Source: Jaminaea rosea
Lineage: Eukaryota; Basidiomycota; Exobasidiomycetes; Microstromatales
Assembly (NCBI RefSeq): GCF_003144245.1
Contig: NW_020289983.1
Coordinates: 372,001-436,000, forward strand
Direction of reading: 5' to 3'
DNA: 64,000 nt
Shown: one piece after another, positions 10,501-20,721 of the stretch
Layout of the letters: the number at the start of each line of letters is the position of its first letter
Numbering within the stretch: position 1 is the first letter of the stretch
The notes under the pieces: generated by a model
The model's input: only the letters and a program-made list of their open reading frames with translations
Databases searched by the model: none
What the model was told of the DNA's origin: nothing
Translations under genes and position numbers: made by a program

Positions 10501-11901
10501 TCAAAGCTTCTCCTTGTTCCCACCCGCACCAAGCAACTTCTTTCCCAATCCACCCTCGTTCCAGTCAGTGACCTCAACACTGATGCCGACAAACTCCTTC
10601 AACCTCTTCAGCAACGTAGCAAGGGCCTCGTCACCCAAACTAGCCACCGTTCTCACACCGCGCGTCATCCCCTTGACCTTGTCAGGCTGCGTTGCCTCGC
10701 CCGTGGCCAGCGCCAGGAAAAGGCTGACCTCCACCGCCAACCTGGACGTCATCTTGTACCCTGGATCAGCGTCCTTGATCAACCAGCGTGCGACACTCGC
10801 TACGGGTTTCTGCTGCGACTTGGCTGGGTAGCCAACAGCTAACGCACGCAGGTCGAGGAAGCCAGCCTCTTGGACCTTGCGACTGGGCCCTGAGCCAGTG
10901 GGCATGAAGCGGGTCACGAAGTTGCGTACCATTTGCGAGCGGTCTATTACGAGCAAGACCATCTTTGTAATGCTGGCGATGATGTGGGCGAAGAGGAAGG
11001 CGATGGGCCAGGGGAGACTGGTCATGCCGGGCGGTATCACACAGTCCACGACATTGAAGTTGGGGCCGTACGTTTCCGTAGAGGAGGAGCCGTCGACTAG
11101 GCGGGCAGAGTGGTAGGCCACTCGAGCGTTGTGGATCCCAAGAGGATTGATGGTGCCCCACGTCTTGAAGGGAGCGATCCACGTTGCATTGGGCGTAATG
11201 ACGGCAGAGGTGCACTTCTCCGGAGCCTTCTCACTGCACGCATCTGCAATAGCCAACGGCTTAGCGGGCTTGAGTTGCCATCCCCCTGCCATCTCCTTCA
11301 TACTAGCAAACGTCCCACCAGAGAATCCACCCATGCACGAATTGCCCGCCTTGACCTGAAGCTCAGCAAGATCGATGCTCTTCTTCGCTGCAAGCTCTCG
11401 GACTCGCCTTGCGCCCAGGTAGGCAGTGACGTCGAGGGGAATGCTGTCGTATCCGACTGAAGGGATAATGATGGATCCGCTCTTCTTGGCCGTCTCGTCC
11501 AGCTCGGATTGGAGGCGTGCGTTGAACTTCGATTCGCCTGAGAGGTCCGTATAGCTCGTCCCGAGCTCAGCGCACAGCTTTGCAAGGCGGAAGGACCCAT
11601 TGAGCTCGTAAGGGCCGACCAAGTTCAGAATCACGGCCGACTGTTGCACCATCTCCTTGAGGCCCGACGAGTTGACATCGTCGGTCGAGTTCTCGGCGCG
11701 GAGAATACCCACGTTCGAGGGAAGATTGTACTGCTGCTTGAGGGCCTGAAGCTTCTGAGTCGAACGACCCGCGACGGCCCAGTTGAAGGCGTCACCCTGA
11801 GGATGTTGCGCAAGGTACTCTACGCACAGCTTTCCCGTAAAGCCTGTGGCGCCGTACACGGTGACAGCGTACTTGCGAGGAAATGAGGCAGCGCTTGTCA
11901 T
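10501..11901 (-). CDS. Saccharopine-dehydrogenase-like NAD(P)-dependent oxidoreductase
   Basis: A single exon of 466 residues from the ATG at 11901. The frame extends to 11973 but only from a GTG. The N-terminus is a Rossmann fold, AVTVYGATGFTGKLCVEYL, with the GxxGxxG dinucleotide loop, followed by WAVAGRSTQKLQALK. Then come ILNLVGPYELNGSFRLAKLC, YTDLSGES and IIPSVGYDSIPLDVTAYLG, all typical of the SCCPDH/YNR-type and trans-acting enoyl-reductase-like branch. A hydrophobic stretch near residue 330 (PWPIAFLFAHIIASITKMVL) may associate with membranes or lipid droplets, as SCCPDH-type proteins can. It lacks the full saccharopine dehydrogenase C-domain, so lysine metabolism is not implied and the substrate is unknown. 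It converges on NAB2 with 129 bp between stops. Confidence 0.8.
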   Translation of the reverse strand: MTSAASFPRKYAVTVYGATGFTGKLCVEYLAQHPQGDAFNWAVAGRSTQKLQALKQQYNLPSNVGILRAENSTDDVNSSGLKEMVQQSAVILNLVGPYELNGSFRLAKLCAELGTSYTDLSGESKFNARLQSELDETAKKSGSIIIPSVGYDSIPLDVTAYLGARRVRELAAKKSIDLAELQVKAGNSCMGGFSGGTFASMKEMAGGWQLKPAKPLAIADACSEKAPEKCTSAVITPNATWIAPFKTWGTINPLGIHNARVAYHSARLVDGSSSTETYGPNFNVVDCVIPPGMTSLPWPIAFLFAHIIASITKMVLLVIDRSQMVRNFVTRFMPTGSGPSRKVQEAGFLDLRALAVGYPAKSQQKPVASVARWLIKDADPGYKMTSRLAVEVSLFLALATGEATQPDKVKGMTRGVRTVASLGDEALATLLKRLKEFVGISVEVTDWNEGGLGKKLLGAGGNKEKL

Positions 11902-12383
11902 GGTGGGCGGCGACAGAAGTGTTGATGATGAGAGGAGAAAGAGAGAAAACAAGAGTGCGACGGGATGGTGCACAGCCGGCTGAGCTATCCTTGTCTTCTC
12001 TTACTCCACACCGTGTGAGTGTGAATCGAAGCGAAACGTCGCAGGCCACTTTTGCTCATCTCTCGACTCGACTCCACTCCTGTCCTGCAGCAACGGGTGG
12101 ATCCTGCAGTCCACCTCGGTGACTCCGAAGCCGAGGTCCCGGGGTCACGCTCCTCGTCGCTGCCGCTCACCAATGGCCCACAGAATCTCAATGGTGACTG
12201 CTAGCAGAGAAAGCCACCACTGACATGTGTTGATTATTACTCATATATTTGACGTGACCTCCGTACATGCGCCGTCCTGACACTCGTCAAGCTGCCCAGC
12301 CATAATGCCCGTGTCCCAACGTTCCCGCGTCGCAAGCCCCACCCTACCCATCTGTCCTGCGTCTTTGCGCTCCCCGCTCTCCT
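11902..12383. other. Intergenic, no gene seen
   Basis: A 482-bp stretch between the start of the reductase and the stop of the E2 gene. It should hold the reductase promoter and the E2 terminator. AT content rises near 12225-12260 (TGTTGATTATTACTCATATATTTG), a plausible 3'-end region for the E2 transcript. No protein-like frame is evident. Confidence 0.35.
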
Positions 12384-12978
12384 CTACGCCATAGCGTACT
12401 TCTTCGTCGTCTCCTTTGCAATGTGATCGAATTGAGGGCGATCTTTCTTGTATAGCTCAGCGATCGATGCCACGAGCGCATCGTCCGGGTCAGGTTCGGA
12501 GAGGAGGTTCTGAATGGACTGGAGCACTGCGGTCGCATAACGAGAGTTATTCATCAGTACAGTCCAAGCTCACTGAGAGATCCGTTGCGGTCGCTCACCA
12601 GTCGCAGCCTTAGTGCTCGGCTTCCACGCCTCGCTCTTGAGGATGCCCAAGCACACGGCCCCCTCCTCGTCCACATTTGGGTGGTAGATTTTGGTCGCGA
12701 AGCGCACCTTGGGTCCCTTGAAGGGGTACTCTGCTGGGAACTCGAGGGACAAATTGAAGCTGCCTTTGGCATAGGGCGAGTCGGCAGGGCCAGCAATGAC
12801 TGCTTGCCATTGGTAGACGTTAGCTTCAGAGGCTGAGACGGCTATGCCCGGTAGAGGCTCCTTGGAGAGGTCGGCGAGCTCCTGGCAGAGGGACAAAGAG
12901 GAGCGATGAGCTGCGACCAGCCACTGAGGTGCGAGTCACATCCCCACTGACCTTTGTGATGCGCTTCGAGCTCGCCAT
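12384..12978 (-). CDS. Ubiquitin-conjugating enzyme E2 (UBE2D/UBE2L type)
   Basis: Three exons, 12978-12952, 12881-12599 and 12526-12384, encode 150 residues. The first exon is only 9 codons (MASSKRITK). The core has the UBC signature: VYQWQAVIAGPADSPYAKG, FPAEYPFKGPKVRF, the HPN motif in KIYHPNVDEEG and the catalytic cysteine (about Cys86) in AVCLGILKSEAWKPST. The C-terminal helices read PDPDDALVASIAELYKKDR and end at TTKKYAMA. The size and lack of extensions fit a class I E2. The WKPST after the active site is closer to UBE2L3-like enzymes than to Ubc4/5 (WSPA), while the PDPDD and DRPQF blocks resemble Ubc4/5, so I do not give a symbol. It diverges from the J-protein gene with 232 bp between ATGs, a likely shared promoter. 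Confidence 0.92.
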
Positions 12979-13210
12979 CTTTGATTGATGCTGAGACGGA
13001 CGAATGGAGGAGGCAACCAACCAACACTGCCTCGTCCACACACCCACATCGCCGCCTCGTCTCCGCCTCAAGTGGTTCCGCCGGTGGGCGGGCTGGCGGG
13101 CAGGCGGGCAGACAGGAAGCGCGCCACTTTCGAGGCCAAGGCGCGTTGCACTTTCGCGTCTTGCTTCTCCCCTCCCACACCAACACCTCCCCTTCCATAC
13201 CTTGAGCAGC

Positions 13211-14673
13211 ATGGAGAGGGACGCAGATCCGGCCACGCACTTTTTTCCAGACGGAGACGTCGATCTCTATGGTGCCCTCGGTATAGAGAAGGAGGCAGAA
13301 GCGGATGAGATCAAGAAATCGTACAGAAAGTGAGTCGGGGAGACAAGCGCACTTGCTCTGTCAAGGCCCCCCACTGACCCTTGATCCTCACGCTGTGTAG
13401 GCTCGCCCTTCGCTACCACCCAGACAAGATCGCCCTGACAGCCACAAAGGATGCCACCAGCTCCTCGGGCCCCTCAACCTCAGCCGCCGACCTCCAGCAG
13501 CGCTTCCAGCAAATCAATTACGCCTACACAGTCCTCTCAGACGAGAAGCGTCGCAAGCGCTATGATGATACAGGCCGGACCGACGAGGGGATGGATGATG
13601 TTGACTGGACGGAGTGGGTCAAAGACTTCGGCAAGATCGACGCTGACAAGCTGGACAAGTTCAAGAAGGAGTATCAGCACTCCGACGAGGAGAGACAGGA
13701 CCTTCTTGATGCGTATGTCCAAGCTGAGGGTAGTTTGGAGGAGATCTTCACCCTTGTGCCTTGCTCCGAGGTGCTTGCCGATGAGCAGCGATTCGTCCAA
13801 ACGATCAATGCTGCTATCAAGGCCGGCGACATCGACGAGCTTCCGGGCTGGAAGAAGAGTACGGGTGATGAGGGTGGGAGAAAGAAGATGCGAGTCAAGG
13901 CGCAGAAGGAGGCGAGCGAGGCGGAGGAGTATGCCAAGGAGTTGGGAGTGTGGGACGAGCTTTTCGGTGGTGGCGCAAAGAAGGGCAAGAAGGCAACAGA
14001 CGAGGACGGCGCCGCTGCTGCAGCGAAGAAGCGCAAAGCCACGAAGGGCAAAGATGAGGAGGAGTCTGAGGTCGAGGTCGAAGGGGACGTCTCAAGTGAT
14101 GAAGAGGAGGGGACAGATGGGGACGAGGACGAAGAGGACGAACGGCCGAAGCGCAAATCGAGGAAGCAAACGTCTAGTGATTCCACCGCAAGGAAGGGCA
14201 AAGCCAAGGCGTCCTCAAGTCGCAGCTCCGGCAAGAGCACCAATGGTGCTTCCTCCTCTTCTACCGCTGCGAAGGGCAAAGGCAAGTCCACCGCCTCTTC
14301 AAGCAAAAAGCCCAAGCTGAGCGCCGCCGACAAGGATAGCGATGAAGGTGACCTGGCAGGGCTCGAAGCTCTCTTCGCCAAGCGTCAAGCGCAACGCAGC
14401 GCTGGTTTCGACGACATGATTGCCCGAATGGAGGCGCGAGCCAAGAGTGAGGGCAGCGGGAGCAAGAAGGGCAAAGGAGCAGCCGCCAAGAGGAAAAAGG
14501 CCAAGGGCGAAGATGATGACGATGACGATGTTGGAGGTCCAGGCGAGACGGAGCCTGATGAGGAAGCCTTTTTGAAGGCGAGGGCGGCTGTAGATGCGCG
14601 CAAGGCAGCAGGAGGTGGAGCAGGGTCATCGTCGTCGGCCTCTGGCTCAAAGAAGAAGCGAGGTGGGAAGTAA
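13211..14673 (+). CDS. DNAJC9-like J-domain protein
   Basis: Exons 13211-13329 and 13401-14673 (71-nt intron) give 463 residues. The intron splits the J domain just before helix II (SYRK/LALRYHPDK). The HPD motif is intact, so it should stimulate an Hsp70 ATPase. The J domain lies at about residues 18-95 and ends in VLSDEKRRKRYDDTGRTDE. The next 150 residues match the DNAJC9 pattern: EYQHSDEERQDLLDAYVQAEGSLEEIF, a SEVLADEQRF segment, and AIKAGDIDELPGW. DNAJC9 is a nuclear co-chaperone that also binds histones H3-H4. The C-terminal half is low-complexity Lys/Ser/Glu/Asp with several basic clusters likely to act as nuclear signals. This part is poorly conserved in general. Confidence 0.85.
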
Positions 14674-14847
14674 TGGACCAGCTTGCGGCCTTCTCATCCA
14701 TCCAGATTAATTTCCCGTAGACATCTTGAGTATCTTGCACCACGTGCCTCTCCGCTACTTTGCCTCCTCAACGAATGTGCTCAGCTTGTGTGCGTGTGGT
14801 ATCTAGCTGAGCGTGTGAATGCGTAGCGCCCACGGTGTCGCCGCTCA

Positions 14848-15534
14848 TCAACGCCTCGCGGCAGGCGAGTTGACCCCATGCATAGACACGCCCGGTGGTT
14901 GCACCTGAGTCTTGAGCACTCTCCTAGCCTTGCTCCTCGGATTCGGCGCGTTGGAGTTCTCGGTAAGATAGAACCTCCTCAACAGCATGATGGCCTCCTC
15001 CCTGTAGTAGCCCCCGACAGCCTCGTAAGGCGGCGATGACAGAATAGCATCATCATCGTGGCAGCCCAGTACGCTACCGTTGCCACCGAATCGCTCGTTC
15101 CCCGCTCCAAATACCACCCTGCCTATCCCCACCTGCCTGAGAGCGGCTCCGCACATAATGCATGGCTCGACGGTAACGTACAGCGTCGTATCCTTGAACG
15201 GATTATCCTCGCAGCCATGCGGATCCAGGGCAAACTTCTTTCCCCACTCGGGAGGGTAACGACTGAGGATCTCATCAATGGCCTCCAGCTCAGCATGGCG
15301 AGTGGCATTCATGAGCTCATTGGTGCGATTGCGACACTTGGCGATGATCTCGCCATGTCGGACGAATACTGATCCCACGGGAACTTCGAGAGCATCGAAG
15401 GCTTCCTCGGCCATGAGGAGGGCTTCGCGCATCCAGCGCTTGTCGGTGGGTGATTGCGAGTCTGGAGGAACATATCGCGCGGCTGAGCCGCGGACTGGGG
15501 GCGGGAGAGAACCAGAGAAGTCGGTCGAGTTCAT
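14848..15534 (-). CDS. TAD2: tRNA-specific adenosine-34 deaminase subunit Tad2/ADAT2
   Basis: A single exon of 228 residues with ATG at 15534. The cytidine/deoxycytidylate deaminase fold begins at about residue 33 (WMREALLMAEEAFDALEVPV). The zinc and catalytic site is complete: HAE with His80 and Glu82, and PCIMC with Cys125 and Cys128. GSVFVRHGEIIA and GRVVFGAGNERFGGNGSVL are typical of ADAT2/TadA. With Tad3 it converts A34 to inosine in tRNA anticodons. The C-terminal 30 residues are basic (PRSKARRVLKTQ) and may help bind tRNA. It diverges from the RNase H2C gene with 206 bp between start codons. Confidence 0.92.
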   Translation of the reverse strand: MNSTDFSGSLPPPVRGSAARYVPPDSQSPTDKRWMREALLMAEEAFDALEVPVGSVFVRHGEIIAKCRNRTNELMNATRHAELEAIDEILSRYPPEWGKKFALDPHGCEDNPFKDTTLYVTVEPCIMCGAALRQVGIGRVVFGAGNERFGGNGSVLGCHDDDAILSSPPYEAVGGYYREEAIMLLRRFYLTENSNAPNPRSKARRVLKTQVQPPGVSMHGVNSPAARR

Positions 15535-15740
15535 GGCTGCGAGGTTAGGAGGATCAAGGAGTGGAAGAGGGAGAAAAGTTGGGCGGGCGGGACTGGCTCA
15601 TGACTTCCAAGTCAGGTCAGGTCATTTCGAACGGAAGGGGACACGTGGAAAGCCAGTCTCGCGAAGGTAGAGCTGTGTCGCGTCAATCAAATTGCTACGA
15701 TTCCCAACCAACACTTTCGCCATCTCGCTCGCCAGCCACG

Positions 15741-16755
15741 ATGGCCATCTCCTTATTCCCCCCGCCGCTGGTACTGCAGCCCTGCGACTCAGCAATTAAG
15801 GCAGAGAATGGCGTCGGCGAAGCGTCTACGTCCGCCTCTTCCTCTCGTCCTAACCTGATGCCTTTTAGCATCGAGTACACGGGCCCAGCGAACGTGGATG
15901 GCTACCTCGTAGTGCACAAGCAGTCAGAACTCAGCGCGCCAACGAGTCACCCTACAGCCAGCAGCAGCACAAGCACGAATAGCGGAGATCCCCTCGTCAG
16001 TCACTTTCGCGGACGCAGACTCTTCGCGACGGACGTCCCACTTCCCGATGGGTGGGCTGGTGACATCTTCGTGATGCAAAAGGATCATCAGACAACTGCC
16101 TCCTCATCTACCGGCATCGTAGGCACAGCCGCTGAGCAATCATCATCATCCTCTTCAGCATTTGCACAGCAACAGCAAGAAGAAGAAGAGCGCCGCGACC
16201 TTGTGCGTCGGAGGGAAAAGAGGAGGAACAGGAACGCCGCTGCCGCCGAGCCTGTCAAGCCCAAGAAGGCTCCGGCTACCTTCGGGGGCTTTTCTATGGA
16301 CGACGACGATGATGATGATGATGCGGGAGAATTAGATGGAATGAATGGCGTGGATGAATACGAAGACGGAGATAAGATGGGCCAAGACGAGGAAAGCGAC
16401 TTTGATGAGCCGGATCAGTCACCTTCTTCTCCTGGCCTGGGCGAAGACAACATCCACGGCGCACAAGCTTCAAGTGGTGGAGGCTCAGCAATGAAGAGCG
16501 CTTTCGCTGCTCCTCCACGAGTCATCAATTCCCTCCAGGCTCTTCCGTGTTCGCGCTTCAACGCCATTCGCATCTGGAACGCCGACGGGCCGCTGGACCA
16601 AGGTGATGATGAATTCGTCAAGGTGTTGAAAGAGCAGACGAGCTTGGCTGCCATGGTGAGTACGCGTATGCGCTGTTGCAATTGGTACGTTGTGGGCAAT
16701 GTGAGGCTAATTACGCGCTTCTATCTGTCCACAGCTCGCCCGACCTGATCCGTAG
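15741..16755 (+). CDS. RNH203: Ribonuclease H2 non-catalytic subunit C (Rnh203-like)
   Basis: Exons 15741-16655 and 16735-16755 give 311 residues; the last exon is just six codons plus stop (LARPDP). The ATG at 15741 is chosen although the frame is open upstream. The family pattern is visible: LQPCDSAIKAE near the start, NLMPFSIEYTGPANVDGYLV, then the hallmark HFRGRRLFATDVPLPDGWAGDIFV (positions about 15990-16073). The C-terminal helix is FNAIRIWNADGPLDQGDDEF and KVLKEQTSLAAM. The middle (about residues 135-280) is an acidic, Ser/Gln-rich insert larger than usual for the family. RNase H2C stabilises the trimeric enzyme that removes ribonucleotides from DNA. The function is inferred from this compact motif set. 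Confidence 0.78.
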
Positions 16756-17002
16756 GCCAGAGGCTCTCGCGCCAGAATGTCGCACCTCCGACCTCACTCG
16801 TCGCAATGCTATGTGATGGTCATCAAGTTGACTGTTTGAACCGCGGCGCAAGCGCCAGCTGGGTCTCTATTGGTACATTTGGGTGATCGCTGTCTTTCAC
16901 GCCTGTGTGGCGCTGTATGTCTCTCCCTCCACAGGCAAGCTTGTCTCCCTTCTCCAACCTCCTGTCCCGTCGTCGCCTTCTTGCGTCTGATCGCTACCCC
17001 AC
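16756..17002. other. Convergent intergenic region
   Basis: A 247-bp stretch between the stops of RNH203 and RAD54. It should contain both 3' ends. Nothing else is seen. Confidence 0.4.
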
Positions 17003-19660
17003 TCAGTGCGAGCAGTATTGCATCACGAAGCTCACCTGATCAAAGGCCTGCTCTGCCCTCAACAGATCGTCATGAAGCTGCCCAAACTCGCTCGGCCTCA
17101 GATGGTTCCACGTCGACGCGTCATTGTAGAGCAGTGCAGGCGCCTTGATCTTCTGCCTCCCATCAACGCATCGCTTGCACTTGTACGTGTCGTGCGTATT
17201 AGAGTCGGTGTTGTCCTTGAACTCGAAGAGCTCCTTCAAGTCGCCAGCAGAGAAGTGTCGCTCGGCGTCCTCTGCGCAGTCAACCACTGAGGCCGAGAGG
17301 GCCTGCTTGTGGCTCTGACGCTGAAAGATTTTCTCCTCAATACCACCCGTGCCAATGAAGCGATACACGAAGCACGACTTCTTCTGTCCATCACGCCAGA
17401 CACGGGCGAGGGCTTGCTGGTCTGCTGCGGGGTTCCAGTCCGGGTCGAAGAGGACGAGGCGATTCGCCCCGATGAGGTTGATACCGCATCCTCCGGCCTT
17501 GGAGCTGAGCAGGAAGATGAACTCAGGCGACTCTGGGTCGTTGAATCGGTCGACGAGCTTCTGCCGCTTGGTAATAGCCATAGTTCCGTCGAGACGGAAG
17601 TTACCCCAGCGGTTGTTGCGACACATGCGCTCAAAGACGTCCAAGGTCTGGGTATAGTTGCTGATGAGGACGATTTTGTCCTTGGACGTGGCGCGGATTG
17701 TGTGCAGGAAGCGCTCAAGGACCATCATCTTGCCCGAGTATTCGGTGTGCACAACGCGGCGATCGCGAGGGTTGTACTCGGCCGGCCAAAGATCGCGGCT
17801 GCCTGGCAGGTCTTCGTCGAGATTGAGGAGATCGGGATGGTTGCAGAGCTTCTTAAGGATGTTGATGGCTTTCAGCGGCTGCGAACCCGTGCCGCGAAGA
17901 AGCTTTTTGATCTCGGGCGAGCGGATGAACAGGCGGTACAGGTCCAGTTGGAAGGGAGCCATTTTGCAGAAGACGACATGCTCGTACTTGTGAGGGAGGT
18001 ACTTGGAAAGCAAGTCGTTGGTACGGCGGATGATAAATTTCTGCACCAGGCCGGCAAGTTCCTTGAGTTTGGCGTTGCCGACCTCCTTCTCCTTGTCAGA
18101 TGCCAGAGCATCTCGACCCTTGAGGATAGCGATCTCGTAGTTCTTACGGAACTCTGCCTTGCCGCCGAGGAGGTCGGGGATAGCGAAGGACAGAAGGGCA
18201 AAGTACTCGGAGAGGTCGTTCTGGATAGGTGTGCCAGAGAGGATGACTCGACGCTTGACCTTGATCATGTTGAGTGCGGTGAATGTGAGCGAGTCGGCAT
18301 TCTTGAGGCGATGACCCTCGTCGGCAAGCAGTAGACCAACTTCGGTCTGACCAAGAACCTCTGTCAAGTTGCGGAGCGTCTCGTACGATACGATCATGAC
18401 CGGCTGGCCATTGGCGCGACCCTTGGCTGCGGACCATCGGTGGACGGCGGTAATCATCTCATCTTTGCTGAGCTTGCCGTCGAGCGCAAGAGTGCCGGGT
18501 GCAGCGCTGCCGAGCCACTTGACTAGCTCATTGGCCCAGTTGCGAACGAGGGATGAGGGACAGACGATGATGCACTTGTCGATCGTGGGCTTGCCGGGAA
18601 GAGGTGACTGCTTGAGGAGCGTCCACATGAGAGCGATGCATTGAAGTGTTTTGCCCAGTCCCATCTCGTCGGCCATAATGCAGCCTGCAGCCTTCTCGTC
18701 GACGAGGCCAGTGGTGCAGCGGTAGAGGAACTATGGGCGCAACATGGTGGCGAGGACAAAAATGTGAGTAAACGCGGAGCATGCGATCCTCCGTCGCCGC
18801 CGCCGGCGCCTGTGCCCACTCACCTTGACTCCCTCGATCTGATGAGGTCGCAGCACCTTGCCCAGTCGCGGGTCGATGACGACGGGCACCTTCTCTACGA
18901 TCTTGGCCTTCTTCTTGTCGAGGCCGAGGATGGAGGCGAGCGACTTGTGCATCCCTCCTGATGCCTGCGATTTGGCTTCATCTTCCCTCGCTGCCTGCTC
19001 TTGCTGTAGGCGAATCTTCTCCTTCTCTGCCTCTGAGTCGTCGACCGTCGGGTCAAAGAGGACAATTGCATGCTCACCCATCGGGTCGTACAGGGGGCGA
19101 GGTGGAATCTCGATGGCACGGCGGGTGCCCAATGCAGCATGACTGAGCGACGTCTCGACTACTTTGCCGTCCTTCGTCTTGATGGTAGGCAGACTGAACC
19201 GGTTCTTGAGCATGCCCACTTTGGGCTTGAAGACAGCCCATTTGCGATTGTCGACGTTGAGCGAGACACCTTGTGCGTCTATGCCCTTGTACATGCCCTC
19301 GAGGTCTTTGCCCTTCTTTGACTTCTTGTAGGCTGCCTCCCTCCCGTTCAAAGCACCTTCGCCGTCGTCGCTTTCACCATCACTGCCTCCCTCTCCACCC
19401 ATACCTTTGTAGCTGATGCGCTTCCTCTTACGGCCGCCCTCATCACCTCTGACTGCTGGCTTTGCGAAGGGCGTCTTGAAAGGCTTTGAATTCAGTAGAG
19501 CGCCGAAGCCGCCACCTGTGGCATTGCGTGCCGCCAAAGAGCTCGAAGAGGGTGCAGAGCGGGGTATCATGCCCTTCGGCGTGGACGACGAGGATGAAGA
19601 CGCGTCGGCATCGCCGCCCGCGTTGCCTTGGATGGCAGCTAGGATGACGCTGCGCCGCAT
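17003..19660 (-). CDS. RAD54: DNA repair and recombination translocase Rad54
   Basis: Exons 19660-18824 and 18730-17003 (93-nt intron) encode 854 residues. The N-terminal 190 residues are basic and Ser-rich, the Rad51-interacting region in the family. Then come RPHQIEGVK, Walker A in MADEMGLGKTLQCIAL, motif Ia IVCPSSLVRNW, motif II as DEGHRLKN, motif III LSGTPIQNDL and motif IV onwards (VLISNYTQTLDVF, FLLSSKAGGCGINLIGANR, DPDWNPAADQQALARVWRDG). The end is the Rad54-type tail with a cysteine pair (TYKCKRCVDG) and VSFVMQYCSH before TGA. Rad54 is a Swi2/Snf2 dsDNA translocase that acts with Rad51 in homologous recombination. The intron lies just before the Walker A segment. Confidence 0.95.
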
Positions 19661-20721
19661 GATCGCAGCGGATGAGGACTACCAGGGGCTAGTCTGCGAC
19701 GTATCGCCCCAGCGTGACGGCAATGGTGAGGAAGAGAGAACTGGAATTGGTAAGGAGAGAAGATGTGAATGTATGCCGCCTCGCGCCGCTCTCCCGCCCA
19801 TTTGCCACTTTGGATCCACTCCCGTCCGTCTCGAGTCTCGACGCCAGGCCCTTTCCGCCTCGCGTCGTTCACGTGGGCGGGAAGAGAGGCGCGACGGACG
19901 AGGCCTACTGCCAAGCTGTGGTGGTAGCGAGCAGGCGCACACGCTAAGACGAGATCACAGACGCAGAAGGCAAGGAGGAATTGAGATCATTCGCTCGTGC
20001 ACTTCGTTAGATTGATGAGACACTATGCCATGCTTCAGATGATATTTCCGGCTACCATTGTGCGGGCGAGCGGCGTCACCTTTTCACGCCTCAAAATCGC
20101 TCATGGAGCGAAGCTGACCAGGACCAGAAATCTCGCAATGATGATCGGCGATAATGTTGCGAAGAGCGTCATTTTCTCACCATGAAAGCGTACGAAGCTG
20201 CTAGCCAGCTTGGACTGCGTCCATTGCCTGCCGCCGACGCGTGGTTGGTGTTGCTTTCTCCGGCCCGCGGACCGGACTTGACCGACATGCATGGAACGAG
20301 GCTGAGCTCGGAGAAAGCAGAGCGAGCGACGCGACATGTCAACTTTCAATCCATTCCACACGCTGCGAGCGCCACGCAATGACGACAGAGCCTTGACGTC
20401 GAGGAAAGGCTACGACGATAGACGACGACTTGCCGGACTGAGAGATGGTAGACTTGAGCGCGACAGAAAGCTGTAACAGAGCTCGGCGAGAGCTTCGATG
20501 AGCAAGGTTCGGCAGACACAGGCGGCCGTGGTGTGCATCTCTCGATTGTGGCCCAGATTCTACTCAACTCACACCTTGGCGGCGATCACGCCGAGCAGCT
20601 AACCGTCTATTCTCCTACTCCAATCGCACTTTGACCCCTTTCCACATCCTACTACCTCATACCCAGACCTCCTCATATCACAGCCCACCATCTATCACGC
20701 TACGCCACCGAGCTCGCCAAC
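19661..20721. promoter_or_regulatory. Divergent intergenic region, RAD54 / arrestin
   Basis: A stretch of 1.06 kb with no supported gene. The plus-strand leader before 20722 is CT-rich (about 20610-20700), as expected for a fungal promoter/5' UTR. No protein-like frame with plausible codon use is seen. Confidence 0.4.

Noticed and set aside
11902-11973. Signal-peptide-like extension of the reductase
   Set aside because: It starts with GTG, not ATG, so the apparent hydrophobic leader is probably not translated.
13674-14381. A 235-residue minus-strand Ser/Leu-rich frame
   Set aside because: Antisense of the Lys/Glu-rich tail of the J protein.
17309-18334. A 341-residue plus-strand frame across RAD54
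   Set aside because: It is the antisense of the conserved Rad54 helicase core; high GC content keeps such frames open.
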